Assembly (NCBI GenBank): GCA_964036295.1
Contig: OZ038468.1
Coordinates: forward strand, 3,282,501 to 3,346,500
Direction of reading: 5' to 3'
DNA length: 64,000 nucleotides
DNA from: Plumapathes pennacea
Taxonomy: Eukaryota; Cnidaria; Anthozoa; Antipatharia; Myriopathidae
Position numbers and translations under genes: made by a program. Of the stretch, positions 19,423-31,559 are shown one piece after another (the stretch's first letter is position 1; each line of letters starts with the position of its first letter). The notes beneath the pieces were generated by a model. The model searched no databases. It was not told where the DNA came from and saw nothing but the letters and a program-made list of their open reading frames with translations.

Positions 19423-20030
19423 GACGCATAATAATTAGGCTAATCGATTCCACTTAAATCTTAATCATTATAGAGCGAACATATTTGGCGAGAGGCTGTA
19501 ACTTTAACGTGTATTGAGAGAAGCTTATGGTGATGTAATTCTGTCAATGCATCAGCGTTTTATTTTTATTAGCATATTTTACATGCTGTTTGAGTTACTT
19601 GACTTGTGCGCGGAAATGAACATTCACAGCGGGTGCACAGGCAACCCAGGCTCCGGGAGTCTGTCTGTCTGTCACGCAGTGATATGTGACACGACCATGA
19701 TTGCGCAACAGAAAATTATAAGGAAATGTATGGGAAAAGCAACGAGGTTCCGGGGGGAGAAACCTATAGTGGCCGTAGTGGCTTGAAATCGACACAAGGG
19801 CTCAAGAGACCACAAATAACAGTTACACCAGCTTTTATTTTAATTCATTCAGAAATGTTACGATTTATCCATATTCCCCCGGAGCCTGGGCTGCCGGTGA
19901 GCGGGCGTTGCACGGCAGTGCTTAAAATACAGCAGAGCCCCGAGAAAAGATACTATGAACTAGGATGGAACATTTGCCCCATAACTATCAGACAGTCGGT
20001 GGAATCGACCAGCCTAAATAAATATGCGTG
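19423..20030. mobile_element. TIR-bounded element of about 600 bp next to the array
   Basis: The left end reads ACGCATAATAATTAGGCTAA then TCGATTCCAC (19,424-19,453). The right end, at 19,998-20,030, is its inverted counterpart (GTGGAATCGACCAGCCTAAA then TAAATATGCGT). A third end copy with the same motif (GCATAATTAATTAGACTGG then TCGATTC) sits alone at 14,362-14,388. No transposase frame is seen inside, so it would be non-autonomous. Target duplications are not clear. Confidence 0.6.
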
Positions 20031-20071
20031 AATCCGGTCCAAATCCGTTGTGACACCAGTTCGTTTCTCGC

Positions 20072-20132
20072 GGTGAAGTTTTTTCTTTTCTTCTTTCTTT
20101 TTTTTTTTTTTTTTTTTTTTTTCTTTTTCTGC
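20072..20132. repeat. T-rich tract ending in a 25-base T run
   Basis: A pyrimidine-rich stretch of TTTTC-type repeats leads to an uninterrupted T run at 20,098-20,122, just before the first satellite sequence at 20,152. Confidence 0.9.
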
Positions 20133-20151
20133 GCGCCACAAAGACGAAAAC

Positions 20152-20894
20152 GCAGGAACATTTCCTGAAAGTTTTATACGATTCTCAGATGGTCGAAAAA
20201 ATGACCGAATTTTGACAAAATACTAAGACTATAGCACAGGGTTTTTTGCCGATTTTGGCCAAAAATTGAAAACTCTTGAAACTTTTAGGAAACCTTCCTG
20301 GGACTATAAAAAGACTTTCTGCAATACATTTGCTTTATGTATCTTCCTCCGTTGGCGAGATATAGCAGCAAAACCGCTTAAAAGTTTGAAAGGTGTGAAC
20401 TTTTAATTAGTCGATGATTTCCTCTAATTTCTCACGACGAGCGGGCTTAAAGTTTACAAAAACTATGCAAAAACCGTCGGCATAGTCCAAGGAACACTTC
20501 CTGAAAGTTTCATGCGATTCTGAGATGGTCGAAAAATGACCGGATTTTGACAAAATACTAAGGCTATAGCACAGGGTTTTTTGCCGATTTCGGCCAAAAA
20601 TTGACAACTCTTGAAACTTTTAGGAAACCTTCCTGGGACTATAAGAAGACTTTAAGCAATACATTTGCTTTATGTATCTTCATCCGTTGGCGAGATCAAA
20701 ACCCCTTAAAAGTTTGAAAGGTGTGATGTTTTAATTAGTCGATGATTTCCTCTAAATTCTCACGACGCGCGAGCTAAAAGTTTACAAAAACTATGCAAAA
20801 ACCGTTCGCATAGTCCCAGGAACAGTTCCTGAAAGTTTCATGCGATTCTGAGATGGTCGAAAAATGACGGGATTTTGACAAAATACAGAGGCTA
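20152..20894 (-). repeat. Left flank of satellite: about 2.2 units in reverse orientation
   Basis: Units here are reverse complements of the core. The marker GGTCGAAAAA recurs at 20,191, 20,527 and 20,855 (spacings 336 and 328; the shorter one lacks about 8 bp near 20,697). They carry variants absent from the core: AATGACCGGATTTTGAC in place of AATGTTGGAATTTTGAC, an extra AAAACCGCTTAAAAG stretch by the GGCGAGATATAGCAGC box, and TTAGTCGATGATT in place of TTAGTGCAATATT. The switch to the forward core occurs at GGCTATTAGCC (20,891-20,901). Confidence 0.92.
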
Positions 20895-21910
20895 TTAGCC
20901 TTAATATTTTGTCAAAATTCCAACATTTTTCGACCAACTCAGAATCGCATGAACCTTTCAGGAAACGTTCCTGGGACTATGCCGACAGATTTGCATAGTT
21001 TTTGTAAACTTTTAGCCGCGTGTCGTGAGAAATTGGACCAAATTAGAGCAAATATTGCACTAATTAATTCATCACACCTTTCGGGGAAACTGCTATATCT
21101 ATCTCGCCAACGGATGAAGATAGATAAAGCAAATGTATTGCAAAAAGTCTTCTTATAGTCCAAGGAAGGTTTCCTGAAAGTTTCAAGAGTTTACAATTTT
21201 TGGCCAAAATCAGCAAAAAAACCCTGTGCTATAGCCTTAGTATTTTGTCAAAATTCCAACATTTTTCGACCATCTCAGAATCGCATGAAACTTTCAGGAA
21301 ACGTTCCTGGGACTATGCCGACAGAGTTTGCATAGTTTTTGTAAACTTTTAGCCCGCGCGTCGTGAGAAATTGGACCAAATTGGAGCAAATATTGCACTA
21401 ATTAATTCATCACACCTTTCGGAGAAACTGCTATATCTCGCATACGGATGAAGATAGATAAAGCAAATGTATTGCAAAAAGTCTTCTTATAATCCAAAGA
21501 AGGTTTCCTAAAAGTTTCAAGAGTTTCCAATTTTTGGCCAAAATCGGCAAATAACACTGTGCTATAGCCTTAGTATTTTGTCAAAATTCCAACATTTTTC
21601 GACCATCTCAGAATCGCATGAAACTTTCAGGAAACGTTCCTGGGACTATGCCGACAGAGTTTGCATAGTTTTTGTAAACTTTTAGCCCTCGCGTCGTGAG
21701 AAATTGGACCAAACTAGAGCAAATATTGCACTAATTAATTCATCACACCTTTCGGAGAAACTGCTATATCTCGCCAACGGATGAAGATAGATAAAGCAAA
21801 TGTATTGCAAAAAGTCTTCTTATAGTCCAAGGAAGGTTTCCTGAAAGTTTCAAGAGTTTTCAATCTTTGGCCAAAATCAACACAAAACCCTGTGGTATAG
21901 CCTTAGTATT

Positions 21911-23242
21911 TTGTCAAAATTCCAACATTTTTCGACCATCTCGGAATCGCATGAAACTTTCAGGAAACGTTCCTGGGACTATGCCGACAGAGTTTGCATA
22001 GTTTTTGTAAACTTTTAGCCCTCGCGTCGTGAGAAATTGGACCAAATTAGAGCAAATATTGCACTAATTAATTCATCACACCTTTCGGGAAAACTGCTAT
22101 ATCTCGCCAACGGATGAAGATAGATAAAGCAAATGTATTGCAAAAAGACTTCTTATAGTCCAAGGAAGGTTTCCTGAAAGTTTCAAGAGTTTTCAATCTT
22201 TGGCCAAAATCAACACAAAACCCTGTGGTATAGCCTTAGTATTTTGTCAAAATTCCAACATTTTTCGACCTTCTCAGAATCGCATGAAACTTTCAGGAAA
22301 CGTTCCTGGGACTATGCCGACAGAGTTTGCATAGTTTTTGTAAACTTTTAGCCCTCGCGTCGTGAGAAATTGGACCAAATTAGAGCAAATATTGCACTAA
22401 TTAATTCATCACACCTTTCGGAGAAACTGCTATATCTCGCCAACGGATGAAGATAGATAAAGCAAATGTATTGCAAAAAGTCTTCTTATAGTCCAAGGAA
22501 GGTTTCCTGAAAGTTTCAAGAGTTTTCAATCTTTGGCCAAAATCAACACAAAACCCTGTGGTATAGCCTTAGTATTTTGTCAAAATTCCAACATTTTTCG
22601 ACCATCTCGGAATCGCATGAAACTTTCAGGAAACGTTCCTGGGACTATGCCGACAGAGTTTGCATAGCTTTTGTAAACTTTTAGCCCTCGCGTCGTGAGA
22701 AATTGGACCAAATTAGAGCAAATATTGCACTAATTAATTCATCACACCTTTCGGGAAAACTGCTATATCTCGCCAACGGATGAAGATAGATAAAGCAAAT
22801 GTATTGCAAAAAGACTTCTTATAGTCCAAGGAAGGTTTCCTGAAAGTTTCAAGAGTTTTCAATCTTTGGCCAAAATCAACACAAAACCCTGTGGTATAGC
22901 CTTAGTATTTTGTCAAAATTCCAACATTTTTCGACCTTCTCAGAATCGCATGAAACTTTCAGGAAACGTTCCTGGGACTAAGCCGACAGAGTTTGCATAG
23001 TTTTTGTAAACTTTTAGCCCGCGCGTCGTGAGAAATTGGACCAAATTAGAGCAAATATTGCACTAATTAATTCATCACACCTTTCGGGGAAACTGCTATA
23101 TCTCGCCAACGGATGAAGATAGATAAAGCAAATGTATTGCAAAAAGTCTTCTTATAGTCCAAGGAAGGTTCCTGAAAGTTTCAAAAGTTTTCAATTTTTG
23201 GCCAAAATCAACACAAAACCCTGTGCTATAGCCTTAGTATTT
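21911..23242 (+). repeat. Two-unit higher-order block repeated (666 bp)
   Basis: Units starting at 21,911 and 22,577 share ACCATCTCGGAATCG, the GGGAAAACTGC form and CAAAAAGACTTC. Units at 22,244 and 22,910 share ACCTTCTCAGAATCG. The pair repeats with period 666 bp. Confidence 0.75.
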
Positions 23243-23344
23243 TGTCAAAAATCCAACATTTTGCGACCTTCTCAGAATCGCATGAAACTTTCAGGAAACG
23301 TTCCTGGGACTATGCCGACAGAGTTTGCATAGTTTTTGTAAACT

Positions 23345-26300
23345 TTTAGCCCTCTCGTGGTGAGAAATTGGACCAAATTAGAGCAAATATTGCACTAATT
23401 AATTCATCACACCCTTCGGGGAAACTGCTATATCTCGCCAACGGATGAAGATAGATAAAGCAAATGTATTGCAAAAAGTCTTCTTATACTCCAAGGAAGG
23501 TTTCCTGAAAGTTTCAAGAGTTTTCAATCTTTGGCCAAAATCGGCAAAAAACCCTGTGCTATAGCCTTAGTATTTTGTCAAAATTCCAACATTTTTCGAC
23601 CATCTCGGAATCGCATGAAACTTTCAGGGAACGTTCCTGGGACTATGCCGACAGAGTTTGCATAGTTTTTGTAAACTTTTAACCCTCGCGTCGTGAGAAA
23701 TTGGACCAAATTAGAGCAAATATTGCACTAATTAATTCATCACACCTTTCGGGGAAACTGCTATATCTCGCCAACGGATGAAGATAGATAAAGCAAATGT
23801 ATTGCAAAAAGTCTTCTAATAGTCCAAGGAAGGTTTCCTGAAAGTTTCAAGAGTTTTCAATCTTTGGCCAAAATCGGCAAAAAACCCTGTGCTATAGCCT
23901 TAGTATTTTGTCAAAATTCCAACATTTTTCGACCTTCTAAGAATCGCATGAAACTTTCAGGAAACGTTCCTGGGACTATGCCGACAGAGTTTGCATAGTT
24001 TTTGTAAACTTTTAGCCCGCGCGTCGTGAGAAATTAGACCAAATTAGAACAAATATTGCACTAATTAATTCATCACACCTTTCGGAAAAACTGCTATATC
24101 TCGCCAACGGATGAAGATAGATAAAGCAAATGTATTGCAAAAAGTCTTCTTATAGTCCAAGGAAGGCTTCCTGAAAGTTTCAAGAGTTTTCAATTTTTGG
24201 CCAAAATCAACACAAAACCCTGTGCTATAGCCTTAGTATTTTGTCAAAATTCCAACATTTTTCGACCTTCTCAAAATCGCATGAAACTTTCAGGAAACGT
24301 TCCTGGGACTATGCCGACAGAGTTTGCATAATTTTTGTAAACTTTTAGCCCTCGCGTCGTGAGAAATTGGACCAAATTAGAGCAGATATTGCACTAATTA
24401 ATTCATCACACCTTTCGGGGAAACTGCTATATCTCGCCAACGGATGAAGATAGATAAAACAAATGTATTGCAAAAAGTCTTCTAATAGTCCAAGAAAGGT
24501 TTCCTGAAAGTTTCAAGAGTTTTCAATCTTTGGCCAAAATCGGCAAAAAACCCTGTGCTATAGCCTTAGTATTTTGTCAAAATTCCAACATTTTTCGACC
24601 ACCTCGGAATCGCATGAAACTTTCAGGAAACGTTCCTGGGATTATGCCGACAGAGTTTGCATAATTTTTGTAAACTTTTAGCCCGCGCGTCGTGAGAAAT
24701 TGGACCAAATTAGAGCAAATATTGCACTAATTAATTCATCACACCTTTCGGGGAAACTGTTATATCTCGCCAACGGATGAAGATAGATAAAGCAAATGTA
24801 TTGCAAAAAGTCTTCTAATAGTCCAAGGAAGGTTTCCTGAAAGTTTCAAGAGTTTTCAATTTTTGGCCAAAATCGGCAAAAAATCCTGTGCTATAGTATT
24901 TTGTCAAAATTCCAACATTTTTCGACCACCTCGGAATTGCATGAAACTTTCAGGAAACGTTCCTGGGACTATGCCGACAGAGTTTGCATAGTTTTTGTAA
25001 ACTTTTAGCCCTCGCGTCGTGAGAAATTGGACCAAATTGGAGCAAATATTGCACTAATTAATTCATCACAGCTTTCGGGAAAACTGCTATATCTCGCCAA
25101 CGGATGAAGATAGATAAAGCAAATGTATTGCAAAAAGTCTTCTTATAGTCCTAGGAAGGTTTCCTGAAAGTTTCAAGAGTTTTCAATTTTTGGCCAAAAT
25201 CGGCAAAAAACCCTGTGCTATAGCCTTAGTATTTTGTAAAAATCCCAACATTTTTCGACCATCTCGGAATCGCATGAAAGTTTCAGGAAACGTTCCTGGG
25301 ACTCAGCCGACAGAGTTTGCATAGTTTTTGTAAACTTTAAGCCCGCGCGTCGTGAGAAATTGGACCAAATTAGAGCAAATATTGCACTAATTAATTCATC
25401 ACACCTTTCGGGGAAACTGCTATATCTCGCCAACGGATGAAGATAGATAAAGCAAATGGATTGCAAAAAGTCTTCTTATACTCCAAGGAAGGTTTCCTGA
25501 AAGTTTCAAGAGTTTTCAATCTTTGGCGAAAATCAACACAAAACTCTGTGCTATAGCCTTAGTATTTTGTCAAAATTCCAACATTTTTCGACCACCTCGG
25601 AATCGCATGAAACTTTCAGGAAACGTTCCTGGGACTCAGCCGACAGAGTTTGCATAGTTTTTGTAAACTTTCAGCCCGCGCGTCGTGAGAAATTGGACCA
25701 AATTAGAGCAAATATTGCACTAATTAATTCATCACACCTTTCGGGGAAACTGCTATATCTCGCTAACGGATGAAGATAGATCAAGCAAATGTATTGCAAA
25801 AAGTCTTCTTATAGTCCAAGGAAGGTTTCCTGAAAGTTTCAAAAGTTTTCAATTTTTGGCCAAAATCGGCAAAAAACCCTGTGCTATAGCCTTAGTATTT
25901 TGTCAAAATTCCAACATTTTTCGACCACCTCGGAATTGCATGAAACTTTCAGGAAACGTTCCTGGGACTATGCCGACAGAGTTTGCATAGTTTTTGTAAA
26001 CTTTTAGCCCTCGCGTCGTGAGAAATTGGACCAAATTGGAGCAAATATTGCACTAATTAATTCATCACACCTTTCGGGGAAACTGCTATATCTCGCCAAC
26101 GGATAAAGATAGATAAAGCAAATGTATTGCAAAAAGTCTTCTTATAGTCCAAGGAAGGTTTCCTGAAAGTTTCAAGAGTTTTCAATCTTTGGCCAAAATC
26201 GGCAAAAAACCCTGTGCTATAGCCTTAGTATTTTGTCAAAATTCCAACATTTTTCGACCACCACGGAATTCATGAAACTTTCAGGAAACGTTCCTGGGAC

Positions 26301-27588
26301 TATGCCGACAGAGTTTGCATAGTTTTTGTAAACTTTTAGCCCTCTCGTGGTGAGAAATTGGACCAAATTAGAGCAAATATTGCACTAATTAATTCATCAC
26401 ACCCTTCGGGGAAACTGCTATATCTCGCCAACGGATGAAGATAGATAAAGCAAATGTATTGCAAAAAGTCTTCTTATACTCCAAGGAAGGTTTCCTGAAA
26501 GTTTCAAGAGTTTTCAATCTTTGGCCAAAATCGGCAAAAAACCCTGTGCTATAGCCTTAGTATTTTGTCAAAATTCCAACATTTTTCGACCATCTCGGAA
26601 TCGCATGAAACTTTCAGGGAACGTTCCTGGGACTATGCCGACAGAGTTTGCATAGTTTTTGTAAACTTTTAACCCTCGCGTCGTGAGAAATTGGACCAAA
26701 TTAGAGCAAATATTGCACTAATTAATTCATCACACCTTTCGGGGAAACTGCTATATCTCGCCAACGGATGAAGATAGATAAAGCAAATGTATTGCAAAAA
26801 GTCTTCTAATAGTCCAAGGAAGGTTTCCTGAAAGTTTCAAGAGTTTTCAATCTTTGGCCAAAATCGGCAAAAAACCCTGTGCTATAGCCTTAGTATTTTG
26901 TCAAAATTCCAACATTTTTCGACCTTCTAAGAATCGCATGAAACTTTCAGGAAACGTTCCTGGGACTATGCCGACAGAGTTTGCATAGTTTTTGTAAACT
27001 TTTAGCCCGCGCGTCGTGAGAAATTAGACCAAATTAGAACAAATATTGCACTAATTAATTCATCACACCTTTCGGAAAAACTGCTATATCTCGCCAACGG
27101 ATGAAGATAGATAAAGCAAATGTATTGCAAAAAGTCTTCTTATAGTCCAAGGAAGGCTTCCTGAAAGTTTCAAGAGTTTTCAATTTTTGGCCAAAATCAA
27201 CACAAAACCCTGTGCTATAGCCTTAGTATTTTGTCAAAATTCCAACATTTTTCGACCTTCTCAAAATCGCATGAAACTTTCAGGAAACGTTCCTGGGACT
27301 ATGCCGACAGAGTTTGCATAATTTTTGTAAACTTTTAGCCCTCGCGTCGTGAGAAATTGGACCAAATTAGAGCAGATATTGCACTAATTAATTCATCACA
27401 CCTTTCGGGGAAACTGCTATATCTCGCCAACGGATGAAGATAGATAAAGCAAATGTATTGCAAAAAGTCTTCTAATAGTCCAAGAAAGGTTTCCTGAAAG
27501 TTTCAAGAGTTTTCAATCTTTGGCCAAAATCGGCAAAAAACCCTGTGCTATAGCCTTAGTATTTTGTCAAAATTCCAACATTTTTCGA
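23345..27588 (+). repeat. Nine-unit offset duplication (about 2,990 bp)
   Basis: About 1.2 kb from 23,345 recurs at an offset of 2,990 bases. Shared rare variants in the same order are CCTCTCGTGGTG (23,351 and 26,341), CACCCTTCGGGG, CAGGGAACGTTCC, CTTTTAACCCTCGCG, GACCTTCTAAGAATCG (23,931 and 26,921), GGAAGGCTTCC, CTTCTCAAAATCG and GAGCAGATATTG. The similarity ends near 24,590 and 27,580. Confidence 0.85.
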
Positions 27589-30500
27589 CCATCTCGGAAT
27601 CGCATGAAACTTTCAGGAAACGTTCCTGGGACTATGCCGACAGAGTTTGCATAGTTTTTGTAAACTTTTAGCCCGCGCGTAGTGAGAAATTGGACCAAAT
27701 TAGAGCAAATATTGCACTAATTAATTCATCACACCTTTCGGGGAAACTGCTATATCTCGCCAACGGATGAAGATAGATAAAGCAAATGTATTGCAAAAGG
27801 TCTTCTTATAGTCCAAGGAAGGTTTCCTGAAAGTTTCAAGAGTTTTCAATTTTTGGCCAAAATCGGCAAAAAACCCTGTGCTATAGCCTTAGTATTTTGT
27901 CAAAATTCCAACATTTTTCGACCACCTCGGAATCGCATGAAACTTTCAGGAAACGTTCCTGGGATTATGCCGACAGAGTTTGCATAATTTTTGTAAACTT
28001 TTAGCCCGCGCGTCGTGAGAAATTGGACCAAATTAGAGCAAATATTGCACTAATTAATTCATCACACCTTTCGGGGAAACTGCTATATCTCGCCAACGGA
28101 TGAAGATAGATAAAGCAAATGTATTGCAAAAAGTCTTCTTATAGTCCAAGGAAGGTTTCCTGAAAGTTTCAAGAGTTTTCAATCTTTGGCCAAAATCGGC
28201 AAAAAACCCTGTGCTATAGCCTTAGTATTTTGTCAAAATTCCAACATTTTTCGACCACCTCGGAATTGCATGAAACTTTCAGGAAACGTTCCTGGGACTA
28301 TGCCGACAGAGTTTGCATAGTTTCTGTAAACTTTTAGCCCTCGCGTCGTGAGAAATTGGACCAAATTAGAGCAATTATTGCACTAATTAATTCATCACAC
28401 CTTTCGGGGAAACTGCTATATCTCGCCAACGGATGAAGATAGATAAAGCAAATGTATTGCAAAAAGTCTTTTAATAGTCCAAGGAAGGTTTCCTGAAAGT
28501 TTCAAGAGTTTTCAATTTTTGGCCAAAATCGGCAAAAAACCCTGTGCTATAGCCTTAGTATTTTGTCAAAATTCCAACATTTTTCGACCACCTCGGAATT
28601 CAAGAAACTTTCAGGAAACGTTCCTGGGACTATGCCGACAGAGTTTGCATAGTTTTTGTAAACTTTTAGCCCTCGCGTCGTGAGAAATTGGACCAAATTA
28701 GAGCAAATATTGCACTAATTAATTCATCACACCTTTCGGTGAAACTGCTATATCTCGCCAACGGATAAAGATAGATAAAGGAAATGTATCGCAAAAAGTC
28801 TTCTTATAGTCCAAGGAAGGTTTCCTGAAAGTTTCAAGAGTTTTCAATCTTTGGCCAAAATCGGCAAAAAACCCTGTGCTATAGCCTTAGTATTTTGTCA
28901 AAATTCCAACATTTTTCGACCATCTCGGAATCGCATGAAACTTTCAGGAAACGTTCCTGGGACTATGCCGACAGAGTTTGCATAGTTTTTGTAAACTTTT
29001 ATTCCTCGCGTTGTGAGAAATTGGACCAAATTAGAGCAAATATTGCACTAATTAATTCATCACACCTTTCGGGGAAACTGCTATATCTCGCCAACGGATG
29101 AAGATAGATAAAGCAAATGTATTGCAAAAAGTCTTCTTATAGTCCAAGGAAGGTTTCCTGAAAGTTTCAAGAGTTTTCAATCTTTGGCCAAAATCGGCAA
29201 AAAACCCTGTGCTATAGCCTTAGTATTTTGTCAAAATTCCAACATTTTTCGACCATCTCGGAATCGCATGAAACTTTCAGGAAACGTTCCTGGGACTATG
29301 CCGACAGAGTTTGCATAGTTTTTGTAAACTTTTAGCCCGCGCGTAGTGAGAAATTGGACCAAATTAGAGCAAATATTGCACTAATTAATTCATCACACCT
29401 TTCGGGGAAACTGCTATATCTCGCCAACGGATGAAGATAGATAAAGCAAATGTATTGCAAAAGGTCTTCTTATAGTCCAAGGAAGGTTTCTTGAAAGTTT
29501 CAAGAGTTTTCAATTTTTGGCCAAAATCGGCAAAAAACCCTGTGCTATAGCCTTAGTATTTTGTCAAAATTCCAACATTTTTCGACCACCTCGGAATCGC
29601 ATGAAACTTTCAGGAAACGTTCCTGGGATTATGCCGACAGAGTTTGCATAATTTTAGTAAACTTTTAGCCCGCGCGTCGTGAGAAATTGGACCAAATTAG
29701 AGCAAATATTGCACTAATTAATTCATCACACCTTTCGGGGAAACTGCTATATCTCGCCAACGGATGAAGATAGATAAAGCAAATGTATTGCAAAAAGTCT
29801 TCTTATAGTCCAAGGAAGGTTTCCGGAAAGTTTCAAGAGTTTTCAATCTTTGGCCAAAATCGGCAAAAAACCCTGTGCTATAGCCTTAGTATTTTGTCAA
29901 AATTCCAACATTTTTCGACCACCATGGAATCGCATGAAACTTTCAGGAAACGTTCCTGGGACTATGCCGACAGAGTTTGCATAGTTTTTGTAAACTTTTA
30001 GCCCTCGCGTTGTGAGAAATTGGACCAAATTAGAGCAAATATTGCACTAATTAATTCATCTCACCTTTCGGGGAAACTGCTATATCTCGCCAACGGATGA
30101 AGATAGATAAAGCAAATGTATTGCAAAAAGTCTTCTAATAGTCCAAGGAAGGTTTCCTGAAAGTTTCAAGAGTTTTCAATCTTTGGCCAAAATCGGCAAA
30201 AAACCCTGTGCTATAGCCTTAGTATTTTGTCAAAATTCCAACATTTTTCGACCACCTCGGAATTGCATGAAACTTTCAGGAAACGTTCCTGGGACTATGC
30301 CGACAGAGTTTGCATAGTTTTTGTAAACTTTTAGCCCTCGCGTCGTGAGAAATTGGACCAAATTAGAGCAATTATTGCACTAATTAATTCATCACACCTT
30401 TAGGGGAAACTGCTATATCTCGCCAACGGATGAAGATAGATAAAGCAAATGTATTGCAAAAAGTCTTTTAATAGTCCAAGGAAAGTTTCCTGAAAGTTTC

Positions 30501-31559
30501 AAGAGTTTTCAATTTTTGGCCAAAATCGGCAAAAAACCCTGTGCTATAGCCTTAGTATTTTGTCAAAATTCCAACATTTTTCGACCACCTCGGAATTCAA
30601 GAAACTTTCAGGAAACGTTCCTGGGACTATGCCGATAGAGTTTGCATAGTTTTTGTAAACTTTTAGCCTTCGCGTCGTGAGAAATTGGACCAAATTAGAG
30701 CAAATATTGCACTAATTAATTCATCACACCTTTCGGGGAAACTCCTATATCTCGCCAACGGATGAAGATGGATAAAGCAAATGTATTGCAAAAAGTCTTC
30801 TTATAGTCCAAGGAAATTTTCCTGAAAGTTTCAAGAGTTTTCAATCTTTGGCCAAAATCGGCAAAAAACCCTGTGCTATAGCCTTAGTATTTTGTCAAAA
30901 TTCCAACATTTTTCGAACATCTCGGAATCGCATGAAACTTTCAGGAAACGTTCCTGGGACTATGCCGACAGAGTTTGCATAGTTTTTGTAAACTTTTAGC
31001 CCGCGCGTAGTGAGAAATTGGACCAAATTAGAGCAAATATTGCACTAATTAAGTCATCACACCTTTCGGGAAAACTGCTATATCTCGCCAACGGATGAAG
31101 ATAGATAAAGCAAATGTATTGCAAAAAGACTTCTTATAGTCCAAGGAAGGTTTCCTGAAAGTTTCAAGAGTTTTCAATTTTTGGCCAAAATCGGCAAAAA
31201 AACCTGTGCTATAGCCTTAGTATTTTGTCAAAATTCCAACATTTTTCGACCATCTCGGAATCGCATGAAACTTTCAGGAAACGTTCCTGGGACTATGCCG
31301 ACAGAGTTTGCATAGTTTTTGTAAACTTTTAGCCCGCGCGTAGTGAGAAATTGGACCAAATTAGAGCAAATATTGCACTAATTAAGTCATCACACCTTTC
31401 GGGAAAACTGCTTTATCTCGCCAACGGATGAAGATAGATAAAGCAAATGTATTGCAAAAAGACTTCTTATAGTCCAAGGAAGGTTTCCTGAAAGTTTCAA
31501 GAGTTTTCAATTTTTGGCCAAAATCGGCAAAAAAACCTGTGCTATAGCCTTAGTATTTT

